In this document: positions 8,859 to 15,782 of the stretch, piece by piece
Position numbering within the stretch: the stretch's first letter is position 1
Layout: every line of letters begins with the position of its first letter
NCBI GenBank assembly: GCA_964475955.1
Contig: CAYYZY010000182.1
Span: 1-15,908, forward strand
Reading direction: 5' to 3'
Origin: DATKZH01 sp964475955
Lineage (GTDB): Bacteria > Planctomycetota > Planctomycetia > Pirellulales > Thermoguttaceae
Length of the DNA stretch: 15,908 nt
The notes under the pieces: generated by a model
Databases searched by the model: none
The model's input: only the letters and a program-made list of their open reading frames with translations
What the model was told of the DNA's origin: nothing
Program-made: the position numbers and the translations under genes

Positions 8859-9564
8859 CTTTCTCCTTTCCGTGGTTTTTGACGCGTGTCGGAGCGCTGG
8901 CTGCGAGAAGTCTACTCGATCATAACCCTTTATCCAGAAAAGATTTACAATTTGTTATCGCTTGCACCTCCTGAGGGTAGTGCGCAAAGGTACATAAATA
9001 ATTAAACACTAGCCCGGCAGAGGGGTCGTAGATGCGAAAATGTCAGTGTGCACGGGCCATAAATGTATATATGTACACAGGTGCGAAAAGCCTGGCGCCC
9101 GGATGCCCTGGGGGGGCGGCAAGGAAAAAGCGCTGCGAAGTGGCGTTTGGCTGGTCGGACCGCGTGGCCCCCGGATGATGGCAGTGCAAGCAGTGCCGTA
9201 ACTGCTGTGATAGCAATAGGATGGAGGCCGCCCGGGCGGGAGCCACGTTTCCCAAGTGTCCAATTGACCCCGCCTGCCCCCCTTCGGGACTGTCTTCTCG
9301 CCTTCGCGCGCCATGCGCAGACCATTCGGCTGCCTCGGCGGTGGGGTGTGGTGGCGGCGTCTCACGAGAGGCGCTCGGGCAGCGTACTCGGCCAGAACGG
9401 CGAAGACTGGAGGCATGTGAGGGGGCCGAGCCACCGCGCGCTCGGACCAACGCAACGGCGCGGTCAACGAGCCCGGGCGTCGCACGACGCGCGCGAAGCG
9501 GCCCCGGCGCGATAGCCGGGGCCTGCCTGCGCGACGAGTCGGGTTCTTGGCTCTGCTGGCGGCC
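8859..9564. other. About 700-base stretch without a credible gene
   Basis: The open frames here on both strands have shadow-like composition (rich in Arg, Pro, Ala, Gly) and no recognisable motif. The part from about 8919 to 9085 is distinctly AT-rich for this genome (ATAAATAATTAAACAC near 8993, TAAATGTATATATGTACACA near 9060), while 9090-9500 is GC-rich. Short direct repeats of the form TGCGAAAA or TGCGCAAA occur near 8980, 9033 and 9083. AGCAGT (9189-9194) pairs with ACTGCT (9201-9206). A candidate -10 TATGAT (8919-8924, minus) could serve the ribbon-helix-helix gene. I looked for signatures of tmRNA, SRP RNA and 6S RNA and found none that I can defend. Confidence 0.55.
9501..9522 (-). terminator. 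Terminator-like hairpin after the isomerase remnant
   Basis: GCCCCGGC (9501-9508) pairs perfectly with GCCGGGGC (9515-9522) around a 6-base loop GCGATA. It lies 43 bases after the stop codon of the minus-strand isomerase remnant, where a terminator is expected. There is no T-run on either strand, so termination would be weak or factor-dependent. Confidence 0.5.
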
Positions 9565-10056
9565 TCACGCCCCCGCGGCGATCTCGGCGGCGACCTGGTC
9601 GAAATACGCGACGCACTGGGCGATCTCGGGCAGCGACTCCAGCCAGTTGTGCTCGTACTCGATCGAGAAGGGGACCTTGAGGCCCTGGCGGTAGACCGCC
9701 TGAAGAATGGCCTTCACATTGGCCTTGCCCGTCCCCCAGGGTACATCGTGGGCCCCCTGTTTGCCGTACTTGTTCAGGTCCTTGAAGTGGAAGGAGATGA
9801 TCCGGCCTTCGAGCTTCTTCACCGCGTCGAGCGGGTTGATGCCCGACCGCATCCAGTGCCCGGTGTCGGCACAGGCCCCAATCCGCTTGCTGCGGCCCTT
9901 GCAGTGCTCCAGGACCGTGTCGGGGTTCCAGTAGCGGGAGGGTTCCGGGTGGTTGTGCAGGGCCACGTTGATGTGGAACAAGCTTGCATGCGGATCGTCC
10001 TCTCGAACGATCTCGCAAGAGGGGCCCCGGCCGCGTTGGCCGGCGGATTCTGGCAT
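9565..10056 (-). pseudogene. Sugar phosphate isomerase/epimerase, N-terminal half missing
   Basis: The 163-residue frame matches only the C-terminal half of the xylose isomerase-like TIM-barrel family (AP_endonuc_2), whose members usually have about 280-310 residues. The retained landmarks are INVALHNHPEPSRYWNPDTV (29-48), ACADTGHWMRSG with D64 and H67 (61-72), IISFHFKDLN with H90 (86-95), HDVPWGTG (103-110) and SIEYEHNW with E133 (131-138); these supply many of the family's metal and substrate contacts. Residues 1-27 (MPESAGQRGRG...) do not resemble the family, and no frame upstream encodes the missing half. The ATG at 10056 has no ribosome site but sits about 8 bases after a TATAAT box, so any transcript would be nearly leaderless. 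It could be a real deletion remnant or an assembly error. As a half-barrel it is unlikely to be active. Confidence 0.75.
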
Positions 10057-10064
10057 CGGTCCCG

Positions 10065-10094
10065 ATTATAGGACGCCGAGCCCCCGGCCAGCAA
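10065..10094 (-). promoter_or_regulatory. Sigma-70-like promoter facing the isomerase remnant
   Basis: On the minus strand TTGCTG (10089-10094) and a perfect TATAAT (10065-10070) are separated by 18 bases. The predicted transcription start falls at about 10056-10058, at or next to the ATG at 10056. The -10 box plus its flank reads TATAATCGG, the same nine bases seen upstream of the ECF sigma factor gene (15774-15782). Confidence 0.65.
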
Positions 10095-10184
10095 CGCGCC
10101 GCGGCATCGCAAGCGCCGAAAGAGAGACCCCCTGAGCGCCCAGGCGATACCCCGCCAACGTGCCGTAGGCACCCCTCCCCGAGT

Positions 10185-10213
10185 TTGACCGCCGTATGCG
10201 ACGCTAGTAGAAT
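10185..10213 (+). promoter_or_regulatory. Strong sigma-70-like promoter for the Ser/Thr kinase gene
   Basis: TTGACC (10185-10190, five of six consensus bases) and TAGAAT (10208-10213, five of six) are separated by exactly 17 bases on the plus strand. Transcription would start near 10220 and give a leader of about 150 bases before the kinase ATG at 10369. The -10 box is embedded in a small palindrome, GTAGA/TCTAC (10207-10222), a possible operator. The promoter is back to back with the minus-strand one at 10065-10094. Confidence 0.65.
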
Positions 10214-10368
10214 AAAATCTACGGGACGCCGACGAGCAGCACCCCCTTCTTTTCTGGGCGTTCGCCCCGCTTGATCGAGGGACGTCACTTCCGTCGGACG
10301 GGCCAAGCCACCGGAACGGCATAAGGGAATCGGCCGGGGCCTGCGGGCAGAGCGGCCGCCAACCATCG

Positions 10369-13245
10369 ATGAGCGATTCGACCTCACGCACCCGCGCAGA
10401 ACATATGCCCGAGGAGCAAGACCTCCCCGACGGTTCGACGGAGGGTTGTCCCGCGTCGCAGGCCGCCGACCTCGGCGCGCGGACCGAGGACCAGCCGACG
10501 GTCATCTCGAAGCGTCCGCCGTTGCCGGTCTCGCCCTCGGCCGATTCGAGCAAGCGACTCGAACCGAGCGAGATCCCGCCCGGCGCGCGCCTGGGCCATT
10601 TCGAGCTGCTCGAATACGTCGGCGGGGGGGGAATGGGCCGCGTGTTTCGCGCGCTCGATACGCGGCTGGGGCGCACGGTCGCGCTGAAAGCGCTCTCGCG
10701 CCACCAGGCCAGCGACCTGGACACCTTGATGCGGTTCCGCAACGAGGCCCGCTCCGCCGCCCGGCTGAACCATCCGGGCATCGCGCAGGTTTTCTTCGTG
10801 GGCGAGGACGACGGGCTGCCGTTCATTGCCTTCGAGTTCGTCGAGGGGCCGAACATCCGCGACCTGGTCGGCCAGAAGGGCCCGCTCTCGCTGGTCGAGG
10901 CCCTCAGCTACACCCTGCAAGTCGCCGAGGCGCTCACGCACGCCGCCGCGCGCAACGTCGTGCATCGCGACATCAAGCCCTCCAACCTCCTGATCACCTC
11001 CGAAGGCCGGGCGAAGTTGATCGACATGGGGCTGGCGCGGATGCGCAAGTTGGGCTCGGGCTCGGCCGACCTGACCGCCAGCGGCGTCACCCTGGGTACC
11101 TTCGACTACATCTCCCCCGAGCAGGCCCGCGATCCGCGCAACGCCGACATACGAAGCGACATCTACTCCCTCGGGTGCACGCTGTTCTTCATGCTTACCG
11201 GGCGCCCGCCGTTCCCGGAAGGGACGGTGCTCCAGAAGCTTTTGCAGCACCAGGAGATCGAGGCCCCCGACGTCCGGCAGTTCCGCCCCGACCTGCCCGA
11301 TGAGGTATCGCGCCTGTTGCGCAAGATGATGGCCAAAGAGCCCCATCGGCGCTACCAGGACTCGGCCAAGCTGATCGAGTCGCTGCTCGCATTGGCCGAC
11401 CAGATGGGCCTGCGCCCCCGCGCCGGGCAGATGGCGTGGTCCGAGCCGGAGGAGCCGCGCGGCGCGCTCCTCCGCCGGCAACTCCCCTGGATGGTGCCCG
11501 CGGCCGCGCTCGTGTTGATCGTGGCCCTTCTGAACGTGCTCTGGTCGTCGCCGCCCGAGCAGACGCAGCCGTCGTGGTCGAGTCGGTCTCGCGACGGTCA
11601 GGCCGCGCAAGCCGAGCCGGCGGGGTCGGATCGGGCGCCGGCTGCCGACGCGGAGGACCGGGCCGTGCCCTCGGCCAAGCCCGCCGCGGTGCCCGAGCCG
11701 GTGGTGCCCGCCTCCAAGACGGCGGTCGCAGATGCCGCCTCGGCCGAATCGCCCGGTCCTCCGGCCGGGCAATCGCCCGCCGCAAAGGCGCAACCCGTGG
11801 GGCCCGCGGTGCCGGGGGCCGAGGCACAGGCCCCCGTGCGGTTGGCGGCCGCGAACCCGCTAAGCGCGGTCGGCTCGCCGTCGGGCCCGACGGGCTTGCG
11901 CCCGGAGTCTTTTGCGGGAGGGCTCGCGTACCCGGAACTGATAGCATCGGGGCTTTCGCCATCGGCTCCGCCGGGAACCGATTGGGGCGAGCTGAACGGG
12001 GCCACCCCGACGGCAACCGAATTGGCCGACGCCCGGCCGACCGCCGAGCGCGCCCCGAGCGGGAGCCGGGCGTTGATCGTCGACCTGGCCGGCGAGAGTG
12101 AGTCGACCTTTGCGCTGCTCAGTGCGGCCTGCGACGCGGCGCGTCCCGGCGACGTGATCGAACTGCGATTCAACGGCCGCCTGGAGGAAGAGCCGCTCGA
12201 GCTGGCCAACACCGAGCTGACGATCCGCGGGGCCGAGGGCTACCAGCCCGTAGTGGCCTTTCGGCCGTCGGAGATCGACCCGATCGGCTACCCGCGCAGC
12301 ATGTTCGCGCTGATCGGCAGCCGGCTCGAACTGGCCAACGTTCAGATCGAGTTCGACCTCGCCCGGGAACTGCCCAGCGACCGCTGGGCCCTGTTCGAGA
12401 TGGGGCAGGGCGAGAAGTTGAGGTTGGCCAACTGCGGGCTGACGATCCGAAACGCGGCGGACCGACGCGCGGCCTATCACCAGGAGGTGGCGTTCTTCCG
12501 GCTCCAGGCGGCGCCGGGGAGCGAGCTTTTGATCGACGGCGAGCCGGGCGAGACGACCGGGCCCGTCGAGATCGAGCTGGTCGATTCGGTGGCCCGGGGC
12601 GAAGCCGACCTGCTCCGCGTCGAGGACCTGCGGCCGGTGCGTCTCGATTGGACGAACGGGTTTCTGGTCACCCCCGGGCGGTTGCTCGTCGCCCACGGAG
12701 GCGAGCGGGCCCCCCCGGCCGACGATTCGATCGAAGTCAATCTACGCCGGGTGACGGCCGTCGTCGACGCGGGGCTCTGCCGGTTCCACAAGGGGGAATT
12801 CGCTCCGCATCGCTTGCCGGCGATCGTCTCGTGCGTCGACAGCCTCGTCCTCCTGGAGCCGGCCGGCTCGCTGATCGACCAGGTGGGCCCCACGGCGATC
12901 GAGCCGAGCGAAGGGCGGTTCTCCTGGGTGGGCGAGAACAACGTCTACCAGGGCTTTGCCGACTTCTGGACCGTCCGCCCCCTCGACCCGGCGGCCCCTG
13001 CCCAGACTTGGGACTTCGACGCCTGGCGAGACCACTGGAACGAGACGACCTCCCGACTGGGCCGTATCGACCCGGACGAACTACCCAGCCCGGACCGCCC
13101 CTGCCACGCGCTCCAGCCGACCGACTACCCGTCGGTCCAGGGGACCCGCGAAACCACCACGCCGCCCACCTTGCCGCCGGACCCTCCTCCCGAGTCGGAT
13201 TCTTCCACGCGGCACCGGCCCCTCGGCTTCCAGGTTGGAGGTTGA
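10369..13245 (+). CDS. Transmembrane Ser/Thr protein kinase with beta-helix-like outer domain
   Basis: This 958-residue protein is a Hanks-type kinase. The kinase domain (about 78-345) has the glycine loop GGGGMGRV (85-92), the ATP lysine K107 in VALK, the catalytic loop HRDIKPSN (199-206), IDMGLA with D219 in place of the usual DFG, an activation segment with T241 and T244, SPEQ (249-252) in place of APE, and SDIYSLGC (263-270). One membrane helix follows at about 375-392 (MVPAAALVLIVALLNVLW). Residues 395-565 are a Pro/Ala/Ser linker, and about 568-850 is a strand-rich domain (GDVIELRFNGRLEEEPLELA, then repeated short strand phrases) that resembles a right-handed parallel beta-helix. The ATG at 10369 follows a strong promoter and a 150-base leader, but no ribosome site is visible. 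The kinase end is cytoplasmic; the outer domain presumably senses a ligand. The target is unknown. Confidence 0.93.
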   Translation: MSDSTSRTRAEHMPEEQDLPDGSTEGCPASQAADLGARTEDQPTVISKRPPLPVSPSADSSKRLEPSEIPPGARLGHFELLEYVGGGGMGRVFRALDTRLGRTVALKALSRHQASDLDTLMRFRNEARSAARLNHPGIAQVFFVGEDDGLPFIAFEFVEGPNIRDLVGQKGPLSLVEALSYTLQVAEALTHAAARNVVHRDIKPSNLLITSEGRAKLIDMGLARMRKLGSGSADLTASGVTLGTFDYISPEQARDPRNADIRSDIYSLGCTLFFMLTGRPPFPEGTVLQKLLQHQEIEAPDVRQFRPDLPDEVSRLLRKMMAKEPHRRYQDSAKLIESLLALADQMGLRPRAGQMAWSEPEEPRGALLRRQLPWMVPAAALVLIVALLNVLWSSPPEQTQPSWSSRSRDGQAAQAEPAGSDRAPAADAEDRAVPSAKPAAVPEPVVPASKTAVADAASAESPGPPAGQSPAAKAQPVGPAVPGAEAQAPVRLAAANPLSAVGSPSGPTGLRPESFAGGLAYPELIASGLSPSAPPGTDWGELNGATPTATELADARPTAERAPSGSRALIVDLAGESESTFALLSAACDAARPGDVIELRFNGRLEEEPLELANTELTIRGAEGYQPVVAFRPSEIDPIGYPRSMFALIGSRLELANVQIEFDLARELPSDRWALFEMGQGEKLRLANCGLTIRNAADRRAAYHQEVAFFRLQAAPGSELLIDGEPGETTGPVEIELVDSVARGEADLLRVEDLRPVRLDWTNGFLVTPGRLLVAHGGERAPPADDSIEVNLRRVTAVVDAGLCRFHKGEFAPHRLPAIVSCVDSLVLLEPAGSLIDQVGPTAIEPSEGRFSWVGENNVYQGFADFWTVRPLDPAAPAQTWDFDAWRDHWNETTSRLGRIDPDELPSPDRPCHALQPTDYPSVQGTRETTTPPTLPPDPPPESDSSTRHRPLGFQVGG

Positions 13246-13292
13246 AACGGGGTGAGGCTCTCGTAGGCGCTCGACCGGGGGGAGCCGCTCGC

Positions 13293-13342
13293 GGCCTTGC
13301 CCTCCGAGCGGGCGAAGGGCCGGTACGGCAGTAAGGCTTTTT
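13293..13342 (+). terminator. Possible terminator after the kinase gene
   Basis: GGCCTTGCCC (13293-13302) can pair with GGGC (13310-13313) and AGGGCC (13316-13321) across a two-base bulge. Five T residues follow only at 13338-13342, about 16 bases after the stem, so this is not a canonical terminator. It lies about 50 bases after the kinase stop codon. Confidence 0.35.
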
Positions 13343-13728
13343 GTCGCAATAGTTTAGGTTGCAAGCTGGCGGGCCGGGGCGGCGCGGTGGGCTCCGGCCG
13401 GGGTTGTTGGGGCCGGGCCGCCTGGCGGAATTTCGCCTTTCTTTGAGGTCCGGCGAGTTGCAGCCCCTTGCGTCACCATTGGAGTTTGGTACGCTTAGCC
13501 GTGAAGGGGTGGAGAAAGACGACGTGGGGGGCCCGATTGACCGGCGAGACGGATGGCTCCGGTCATGCTGCGGTGAGGGTCGCGGCGACCTTCTGCGGGG
13601 CGTCGGTGCCCGATTGCGGTTGCTTTTCTCCGCTTGTGGTTCGGTCCGCGCCTGCCCTCCCGTGAAGCGACGGGTGGGAGGGCAAGGGCCCCGGGTGATT
13701 CGAGTTCTGTTGTTAGGGAGTGGCAGAC
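13343..13728 (+). promoter_or_regulatory. Long upstream region and probable leader of the cold-shock gene
   Basis: This stretch of nearly 400 bases has no credible gene. A weak promoter candidate is TTGCGT (13468-13473) with TACGCT (13490-13495), spacer 16, which would give a leader of about 225 bases. Within it, TGCCCTCCC (13653-13661) pairs perfectly with GGGAGGGCA (13676-13684) over 9 bases, 30 bases before the ribosome site. Long structured leaders are known to control cold-shock genes in other bacteria; that this one does so is an inference. Confidence 0.4.
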
Positions 13729-13935
13729 ATGCCGCAGGGTACCATCAAGAAATTGGTGACGGACAGAGGTTTTGGCTTCATCACGGGGGAACGAGGCGAC
13801 GTCTTCTTCCACCACTCGGCGTTGCAGGCGACGTCGATCGAAGCACTGAGCGTGGGCCAGACCGTCGAGTACGACGTCGGCCAGGGCCCCAAGGGACCGC
13901 GCGCCGAAAACGTTCGGCTCGTGGACGGCGAGTAG
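13729..13935 (+). CDS. Cold-shock domain protein (CspA family)
   Basis: This is a 68-residue single cold-shock domain, an OB-fold that binds single-stranded RNA and DNA and works as an RNA chaperone in the cytoplasm. RNP1 is RGFGFI (13-18) and RNP2 is VFFHHS (25-30), with the usual aromatic residues, and the protein begins MPQGTIKKL as many family members do. I chose the ATG at 13729 because AGGGAG (13715-13720) is a good ribosome site 8 bases upstream; the in-frame GTG at 13720 overlaps that site and is unlikely. The protein is otherwise complete and of normal length. A strong hairpin in the leader suggests post-transcriptional control. It appears to be transcribed alone, with a clear terminator downstream at 14093-14127. 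Confidence 0.95.
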   Translation: MPQGTIKKLVTDRGFGFITGERGDVFFHHSALQATSIEALSVGQTVEYDVGQGPKGPRAENVRLVDGE

Positions 13936-14092
13936 TGCCCCCGCCGGGATCGGCGTGCCGATCCGAACGGTAAGGGCCATCGGCTGCATGTCGGCGCGTG
14001 CCTTCGGGCAATGAGGCGAGTCGGAGGGTCGCGAGGGGCTCCCCGTGATCCGTGAGACCGGTGCCCGGGCTGGAGTCACCGTACAGACTGAC

Positions 14093-14127
14093 GCGGGCCT
14101 GTCTTCGGGGCAGGCCCGCCCTTTTTT
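14093..14127 (+). terminator. Rho-independent terminator
   Basis: GCGGGCCTG (14093-14101) pairs perfectly with CAGGCCCGC (14111-14119) around the loop TCTTCGGGG, followed after two C by six T (14122-14127). This is a textbook intrinsic terminator on the plus strand. It ends the cold-shock transcript, about 158 bases after the stop codon. Confidence 0.9.
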
Positions 14128-14178
14128 GCGCCCGGGGCGCATCGGGCGCCCTGTCCATTTCGTCCAGGAGCGGAACGC

Positions 14179-14526
14179 ATGCTTGACGACCAACCGTGGC
14201 TCATCCTTCTGCTGGTCTTCCCGTGCCTGTTGGGCGCCGGCGTGCGGCCGGCCGACGCGCAGCAACGGGCGGCGCGCCTCGATGCGCAGGTGCGCGTCAC
14301 CCTCGACTACCTTTTGTTCCTGCCCCAGGGCTACCAGGAGAAGGACTCCTGGCCGCTCTTGTTGTTTTTGCACGGGGCGGGCGAGCGGGGCGACGACCTC
14401 GAGCTGGTCAAGAAGCACGGCCCGCCGAAGATCGTGCAGTCGAAGCCCGACGACCCGAAGATCGTCCGGCGCATCGAAGCGGAACTGGCCAGGAAGCCGG
14501 AAGTGCGTGCGACGCCCGGTTCGTGA
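14179..14526 (+). pseudogene. Alpha/beta-hydrolase (phospholipase/esterase-like), C-terminal part missing
   Basis: The frame gives 115 residues and has a proper start: ATG at 14179 with AGGAG (14166-14170) 8 bases upstream. A signal peptide is visible (hydrophobic LILLLVFPCLLGAG, cleavage near ADA-QQ at 27). It is followed by the N-terminal part of an exported alpha/beta-hydrolase: YLLFLPQGYQEKDSWPLLLF (44-63), then LHGAGERGDD (64-73, the oxyanion-hole HG motif) and KKHGPPKIVQSKPD. Family members continue for well over 100 residues with the nucleophile Ser, Asp and His, none of which are present. Homology ends near residue 91, between two copies of the 11-base direct repeat CCGAAGATCGT (14425-14435 and 14455-14465), which hints at a deletion or slippage. 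The remaining tail, IVRRIEAELARKPEVRATPGS, is not recognised. It is inactive as a hydrolase. The gene could be a real remnant or an assembly error. Confidence 0.7.
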
Positions 14527-14570
14527 ACGCGGGCACGCGGGGAGCAGTCAGGCTATCGGGGGTGAGGGCC

Positions 14571-15053
14571 GTGGATCGTCCCAGGCATTCCTGGCTCGGG
14601 CTGATCGTGTTGGTCGCGCTCTGTTTCGCGGCGGCGGCCGTGGGTAGCGCGGCGACGGTCCCGCGGATCGACGAGTGGTACGCCCACCTGGCCAAGCCCG
14701 CGTGGACGCCGCCCAGTGGAGTGTTCGGGCCGGTCTGGTCGTTCCTCTACGCGAGCATGGCGGTGGCGGCCTGGCTGGTCTGGCGTCAGGAAGGGCTACG
14801 CGGCGCACGGGTCGCGCTGGGACTGTTCGCAGTACAGCTTGCCCTCAACGTGGCGTGGTCCTGGCTGTTCTTCGGCCTTCGGAGCCCCGGGCTGGCGCTG
14901 GTGGACGTCGTACTCCTGCTGGCCGCCATCCTGGCCACGCTGATCGCCTTTTGGCGGCGCTCGATCGCGGCCGGGGCGCTCATGGCGCCGTATCTCGGCT
15001 GGGTGGGCTTCGCGTCGGCCCTGAACCTGGCCATCTGGCGAATGAACGCGTGA
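14571..15053 (+). CDS. tspO: TspO/MBR family membrane protein
   Basis: TspO proteins sit in the bacterial outer or inner membrane, bind tetrapyrroles such as porphyrins, and are tied to stress and light or oxygen responses. The 160-residue protein has five hydrophobic helices (about 9-29, 53-73, 80-100, 105-127, 131-155) and the family motifs WYAHLAKPAWTPP (36-48), FGPVWSFLY (52-60), ALNVAWSWLFFGL (91-103) and ALNLAIW (150-156). The start is a choice: GTG at 14571 gives MDRPRHSWLG, the normal length and N-terminus, with a weak GGGGG tract 8 bases upstream; GTG at 14562 adds three residues; GTG at 14523 overlaps the stop of the hydrolase remnant but would add an unlikely 16-residue leader. The gene may be transcribed with the hydrolase remnant. 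Confidence 0.9.
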   Translation: MDRPRHSWLGLIVLVALCFAAAAVGSAATVPRIDEWYAHLAKPAWTPPSGVFGPVWSFLYASMAVAAWLVWRQEGLRGARVALGLFAVQLALNVAWSWLFFGLRSPGLALVDVVLLLAAILATLIAFWRRSIAAGALMAPYLGWVGFASALNLAIWRMNA

Positions 15054-15087
15054 GAAGGGGCGTGCGGGGAGAGAGGATCCCTCGTTC

Positions 15088-15726
15088 CTAAGCGTCGCCC
15101 TGCTCGCTCTCTTCGGCCCAGCACTCGCGGATTCGAGCGAGTTTGCGTTCGACGGTTCGCGGGGCGCAGCCGAGCTGGCGCGCGATCTCGTCGTTCGTGT
15201 AGCCTTCGAGCTTGTAGAGGGCGATCTGGCGGAGCGACTCGTCGGAGAGGCGTTCGAGCAACTGCCCGCAGTTCTCGGCCACCAGCGCGGCGACCTCAGG
15301 GGTGGGTTCCTGGCCGAGGACCTCGGCGATTCCGGCGCCCTGCTGCGAGGCGTGGGCGCGGACGAAGACCGATTCGCCGCGCACGGCGCCGCCGCCCCGT
15401 TTCTGCCGGTGGCTGCGTCGGATTTGGGCCACGGCCTTGCGGCTGGTGATCGTCACGAGGAGCTTCCAGAGGTCGGTCCGGTCGTCGAGCCGGGGGAATC
15501 GGCCGGCGGCGGCCCCGCGATAGAAGCTGTGAAACGCGCTTAAGGCGACGTCCTCCTCGTCGGCCATGCGCCGGCTGCTGTCGCCCAGCTTCTGCCGTGC
15601 CAGGCGCACGAGGCGCTCGTAGTAGCGTTCCCAGATCCGCTGGATCGCCGACTCGTCGCCCTCGGCAAGCCCGGCCAGCCACTGGGTGACTTCGTCTTCG
15701 GCGCCGGCGTTTCCCTCGCGTGTCAT
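15088..15726 (-). CDS. ECF-type RNA polymerase sigma factor (planctomycete ECF family)
   Basis: This 212-residue protein directs RNA polymerase to its own class of promoters. Region 2 spans about 25-105, with ADEEDVALSAFHSFYRG (55-71) and DDRTDLWKLLVTITSRKA (81-98) closely matching planctomycete ECF factors. The basic segment RRSHRQKRGGG (103-113) links to region 4 at about 150-205, with helix-turn-helix GYTNDEIARQLGCAPRTVER (175-194). I chose ATG at 15726 (AGGA 9 bases upstream); a TTG at 15753 would add nine residues without a better ribosome site. No anti-sigma factor is adjacent. Factors of this type are often found near Ser/Thr kinases in planctomycetes; here the kinase gene is 2 kb away on the other strand. 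The gene converges with tspO, leaving only 34 bases between their ends. Confidence 0.93.
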   Translation of the reverse strand: MTREGNAGAEDEVTQWLAGLAEGDESAIQRIWERYYERLVRLARQKLGDSSRRMADEEDVALSAFHSFYRGAAAGRFPRLDDRTDLWKLLVTITSRKAVAQIRRSHRQKRGGGAVRGESVFVRAHASQQGAGIAEVLGQEPTPEVAALVAENCGQLLERLSDESLRQIALYKLEGYTNDEIARQLGCAPRTVERKLARIRECWAEESEQGDA

Positions 15727-15776
15727 GGCGAGCGATTCCTGGAGAGGCCGCAAAAAGAGACAGACTGCCGGCGCCG

Positions 15777-15782
15777 ATTATA
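15777..15782 (-). promoter_or_regulatory. -10 box for the ECF sigma factor gene
   Basis: A perfect TATAAT is present on the minus strand about 50 bases upstream of the ECF start codon, in a GC-rich context. At 17 bases further upstream the hexamer is TTCCGG, a poor -35. Transcription would start near 15770 and give a leader of about 44 bases. Upstream of it, CGATGG (15841-15846) pairs with CCATCG (15851-15856) around a GCGT loop. No gene is seen from 15783 to the right end. Confidence 0.5.

Noticed and set aside
9002..9515. Several 100-160 residue frames on both strands between the ribbon-helix-helix gene and the isomerase remnant
   Set aside because: No ribosome sites, no known motifs and biased composition; three frames overlap one another without any being favoured.
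9980..9992. Vector contamination suggested by a pUC-polylinker-like 13-mer
   Set aside because: The flanks on both sides do not continue as polylinker, and the 13 bases can occur by chance; kept only as a reason to check the assembly at the isomerase break.
10384..13035. Long minus-strand frames opposite the kinase gene
   Set aside because: The plus frame has complete kinase motifs and a promoter; the minus frames are shadows.
13468..13665. A 65-residue frame in the cold-shock leader
   Set aside because: It has no ribosome site or recognisable feature and lies in what is better explained as leader RNA.
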